From NCBI GenBank assembly GCA_900478215.1, contig LS483478.1, positions 3,348,001 through 3,412,000 on the forward strand: a DNA stretch of 64,000 bases, read 5' to 3'. This stretch comes from Salmonella enterica subsp. houtenae serovar Houten (GTDB lineage Bacteria > Pseudomonadota > Gammaproteobacteria > Enterobacterales > Enterobacteriaceae). This document shows positions 62,549-64,000 of this stretch, piece after piece. The translations under genes were made by a program, and so were the position numbers. Numbering within the stretch: the stretch's first letter is position 1; every line of letters begins with the position of its first letter. The notes below the pieces were generated by a model, which was not told the origin of the DNA, ran no database searches, and was given only the letters and a program-made list of their open reading frames with translations.

Positions 62549-63505
62549 ATGAGACTCAGGAAATACAATAAAAGTTTGGGATGGTTGTCATTAATTGCAG
62601 GCACTGCATTACTCAGTGGCTGTAATTCTGCGCTGCTGGATCCCAAAGGACAGATTGGACTGGAGCAACGTTCGCTGATACTGACGGCATTTGGCCTGAT
62701 GTTGATCGTCGTTATTCCCGCCATCTTGATGGCTGTTGGTTTCGCCTGGAAGTATCGTGCGAGTAATAAGGATGCGAAGTATAGCCCGAACTGGTCACAC
62801 TCCAATAAAGTGGAAGCGGTGGTCTGGACGGTGCCTATCTTAATCATCATTTTCCTTGCCGTACTGACCTGGAAAACCACGCACGCGCTTGAACCAAGCA
62901 AGCCGCTGGTGCATGACGAAAAACCGATCACCATCGAAGTGGTTTCCATGGACTGGAAATGGTTCTTCATCTATCCGGAGCAGGGTATCGCCACCGTCAA
63001 CGAGATCGCCTTCCCGGCGAACACGCCGGTTTATTTCAAAGTGACCTCCAACTCCGTGATGAACTCCTTCTTTATCCCGCGTCTGGGTAGCCAGATTTAT
63101 GCCATGGCCGGTATGCAAACGCGTTTGCATCTGATCGCCAACGAACCCGGAACCTACGATGGCATCTCCGCCAGCTATAGCGGCCCGGGCTTCTCTGGTA
63201 TGAAGTTTAAAGCTATCGCCACCAGAGACCGCGCAGAGTTCGACCAATGGGTCGCAAAAGCGAAGCAGTCTCCGAACACCATGAATGATATGGCGGCGTT
63301 CGAGAAAGTGGCTATGCCAAGCGAGTACAACAAGGTGGAATACTTCTCCAGCGTGAAACCAGATTTGTTCAAGGATGTTATTAACAAATTCATGGACCAT
63401 GGTAAGAGCATGGACATGACCCAACCTGAAGGTGAGCACAGCTCGCATGAAGGAATGGAAGGCATGAACATGAGCCACGCGGAATCCGCCAACTCCAAGG
63501 GTTGA
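62549..63505 (+). CDS. cyoA: CyoA, cytochrome bo3 oxidase subunit II
   Basis: 318 residues. Lipoprotein signal with LSGC, acylated at Cys25, two transmembrane helices, then a periplasmic cupredoxin-like domain lacking the CuA-site cysteines, as for quinol oxidases. A His/Met/Glu-rich tail (HSSHEGMEGMNMSHAES) ends it. First gene of the cyo operon; cyoB starts ten bases after the stop. Confidence 0.98.
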   Translation: MRLRKYNKSLGWLSLIAGTALLSGCNSALLDPKGQIGLEQRSLILTAFGLMLIVVIPAILMAVGFAWKYRASNKDAKYSPNWSHSNKVEAVVWTVPILIIIFLAVLTWKTTHALEPSKPLVHDEKPITIEVVSMDWKWFFIYPEQGIATVNEIAFPANTPVYFKVTSNSVMNSFFIPRLGSQIYAMAGMQTRLHLIANEPGTYDGISASYSGPGFSGMKFKAIATRDRAEFDQWVAKAKQSPNTMNDMAAFEKVAMPSEYNKVEYFSSVKPDLFKDVINKFMDHGKSMDMTQPEGEHSSHEGMEGMNMSHAESANSKG

Positions 63506-63515
63506 GGAAGATAAG

Positions 63516-64000
63516 ATGTTCGGAAAATTATCACTGGATGCAGTACCGTTCCATGAACCCATCGTCATGGTAACGATCGCTGCAATCATCGTCGGGGGAC
63601 TGGCGATACTGGCAGCGATTACTTACTTCGGTAAGTGGACCTACCTATGGAAAGAGTGGTTAACGTCGGTTGACCATAAACGCCTCGGCATCATGTATAT
63701 CATCGTCGCGATTGTGATGCTGTTACGTGGTTTCGCCGATGCTATCATGATGCGTAGCCAGCAGGCGCTTGCCTCCGCAGGCGAAGCGGGTTTTCTACCG
63801 CCGCACCACTATGATCAGATCTTTACCGCTCACGGCGTGATCATGATCTTCTTCGTGGCGATGCCCTTCGTTATCGGTCTGATGAACCTGGTGGTTCCGC
63901 TGCAGATCGGCGCGCGCGACGTTGCTTTCCCTTTCCTGAACAACCTGAGCTTCTGGTTCACCGTTGTCGGCGTTATCCTGGTTAACCTCTCGCTGGGCGT
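63516..64000 (+). CDS. cyoB: CyoB, cytochrome bo3 oxidase subunit I, N-terminal part
   Basis: Starts at ATG 63516 after GAGGAAG; 161 complete codons are visible before the window ends. The sequence MFGKLSLDAVPFHEPIVMVT and the segment TAHGVIMIFFVAMP, which holds the low-spin haem ligand His, match subunit I of haem-copper oxidases. It carries haem b, haem o3 and CuB and pumps protons while oxidising ubiquinol. About three quarters of the gene lies beyond the window. Confidence 0.97.
   Translation, partial: MFGKLSLDAVPFHEPIVMVTIAAIIVGGLAILAAITYFGKWTYLWKEWLTSVDHKRLGIMYIIVAIVMLLRGFADAIMMRSQQALASAGEAGFLPPHHYDQIFTAHGVIMIFFVAMPFVIGLMNLVVPLQIGARDVAFPFLNNLSFWFTVVGVILVNLSLG

Overview
The window is chromosomal DNA of a Salmonella enterica-type enterobacterium. 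Gene order (ybbJ-cueR-copA-ybaP-ybaK-ushA-fsr-ybaL-gsk-aes-hemH-adk-htpG-recR-ybaB-dnaX-apt ... acrRAB ... lon-clpX-clpP-tig-bolA-yajG-ampG-cyoAB) follows the E. coli K-12 map, but protein variants and a few loci are Salmonella-like: the cysteine desulfhydrase gene cdsH divergent from decR, rpmE2-rpmJ2 placed next to pdeB, an IS200 copy, and an Rpn-family remnant. UshA carries Ser at residue 139; as I recall, the silent Typhimurium LT2 allele has a missense change there, so the strain may not be an LT2-type Typhimurium. I cannot name the serovar.

Layout. 1-6.6 kb: copper efflux (cueR/copA), ybaP, the sRNA gene chiX, ybaK, ushA. 6.7-13.4 kb: two transporters (fsr, ybaL), gsk, aes, hemH. 13.5-20.6 kb: minus-strand housekeeping block adk, htpG, recR-ybaB-dnaX, apt, ybaN. 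20.6-22.2 kb: priC, ybaM and a broken rpn-type nuclease gene. 22.2-30.9 kb: mscK and the acrR/acrAB drug efflux locus. 31.3-35.8 kb: tomB-hha, a maa gene interrupted by an in-frame stop, ylaC, zinc-independent ribosomal proteins rpmE2-rpmJ2 under a Zur-type site, pdeB, and ffs (4.5S RNA). 35.8-46.6 kb: ybaZ, ybaY, tesB, glnK-amtB under a sigma-54/NtrC promoter, decR-mdlA-mdlB, cdsH, IS200, cof. 46.7-52.7 kb: ybaE, queC, fadM, ybaV, ppiD, hupB. 52.9-59.7 kb: proteostasis block lon, clpX, clpP, tig, then bolA. 60.0-64.0 kb: yajG-ampG and the start of the cyo cytochrome bo oxidase operon, cut by the window end.

Most of the window is conserved core genome and I found no convincing undescribed system. 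The parts most worth a second look are two recoding sites (copA with a readable H-type pseudoknot, and dnaX), two decayed genes (maa, rpn), the IS200 insertion whose end may terminate cdsH, and a 15-bp palindrome between decR and cdsH that could be the DecR operator. REP/BIME palindromes sit in several gene-end gaps.
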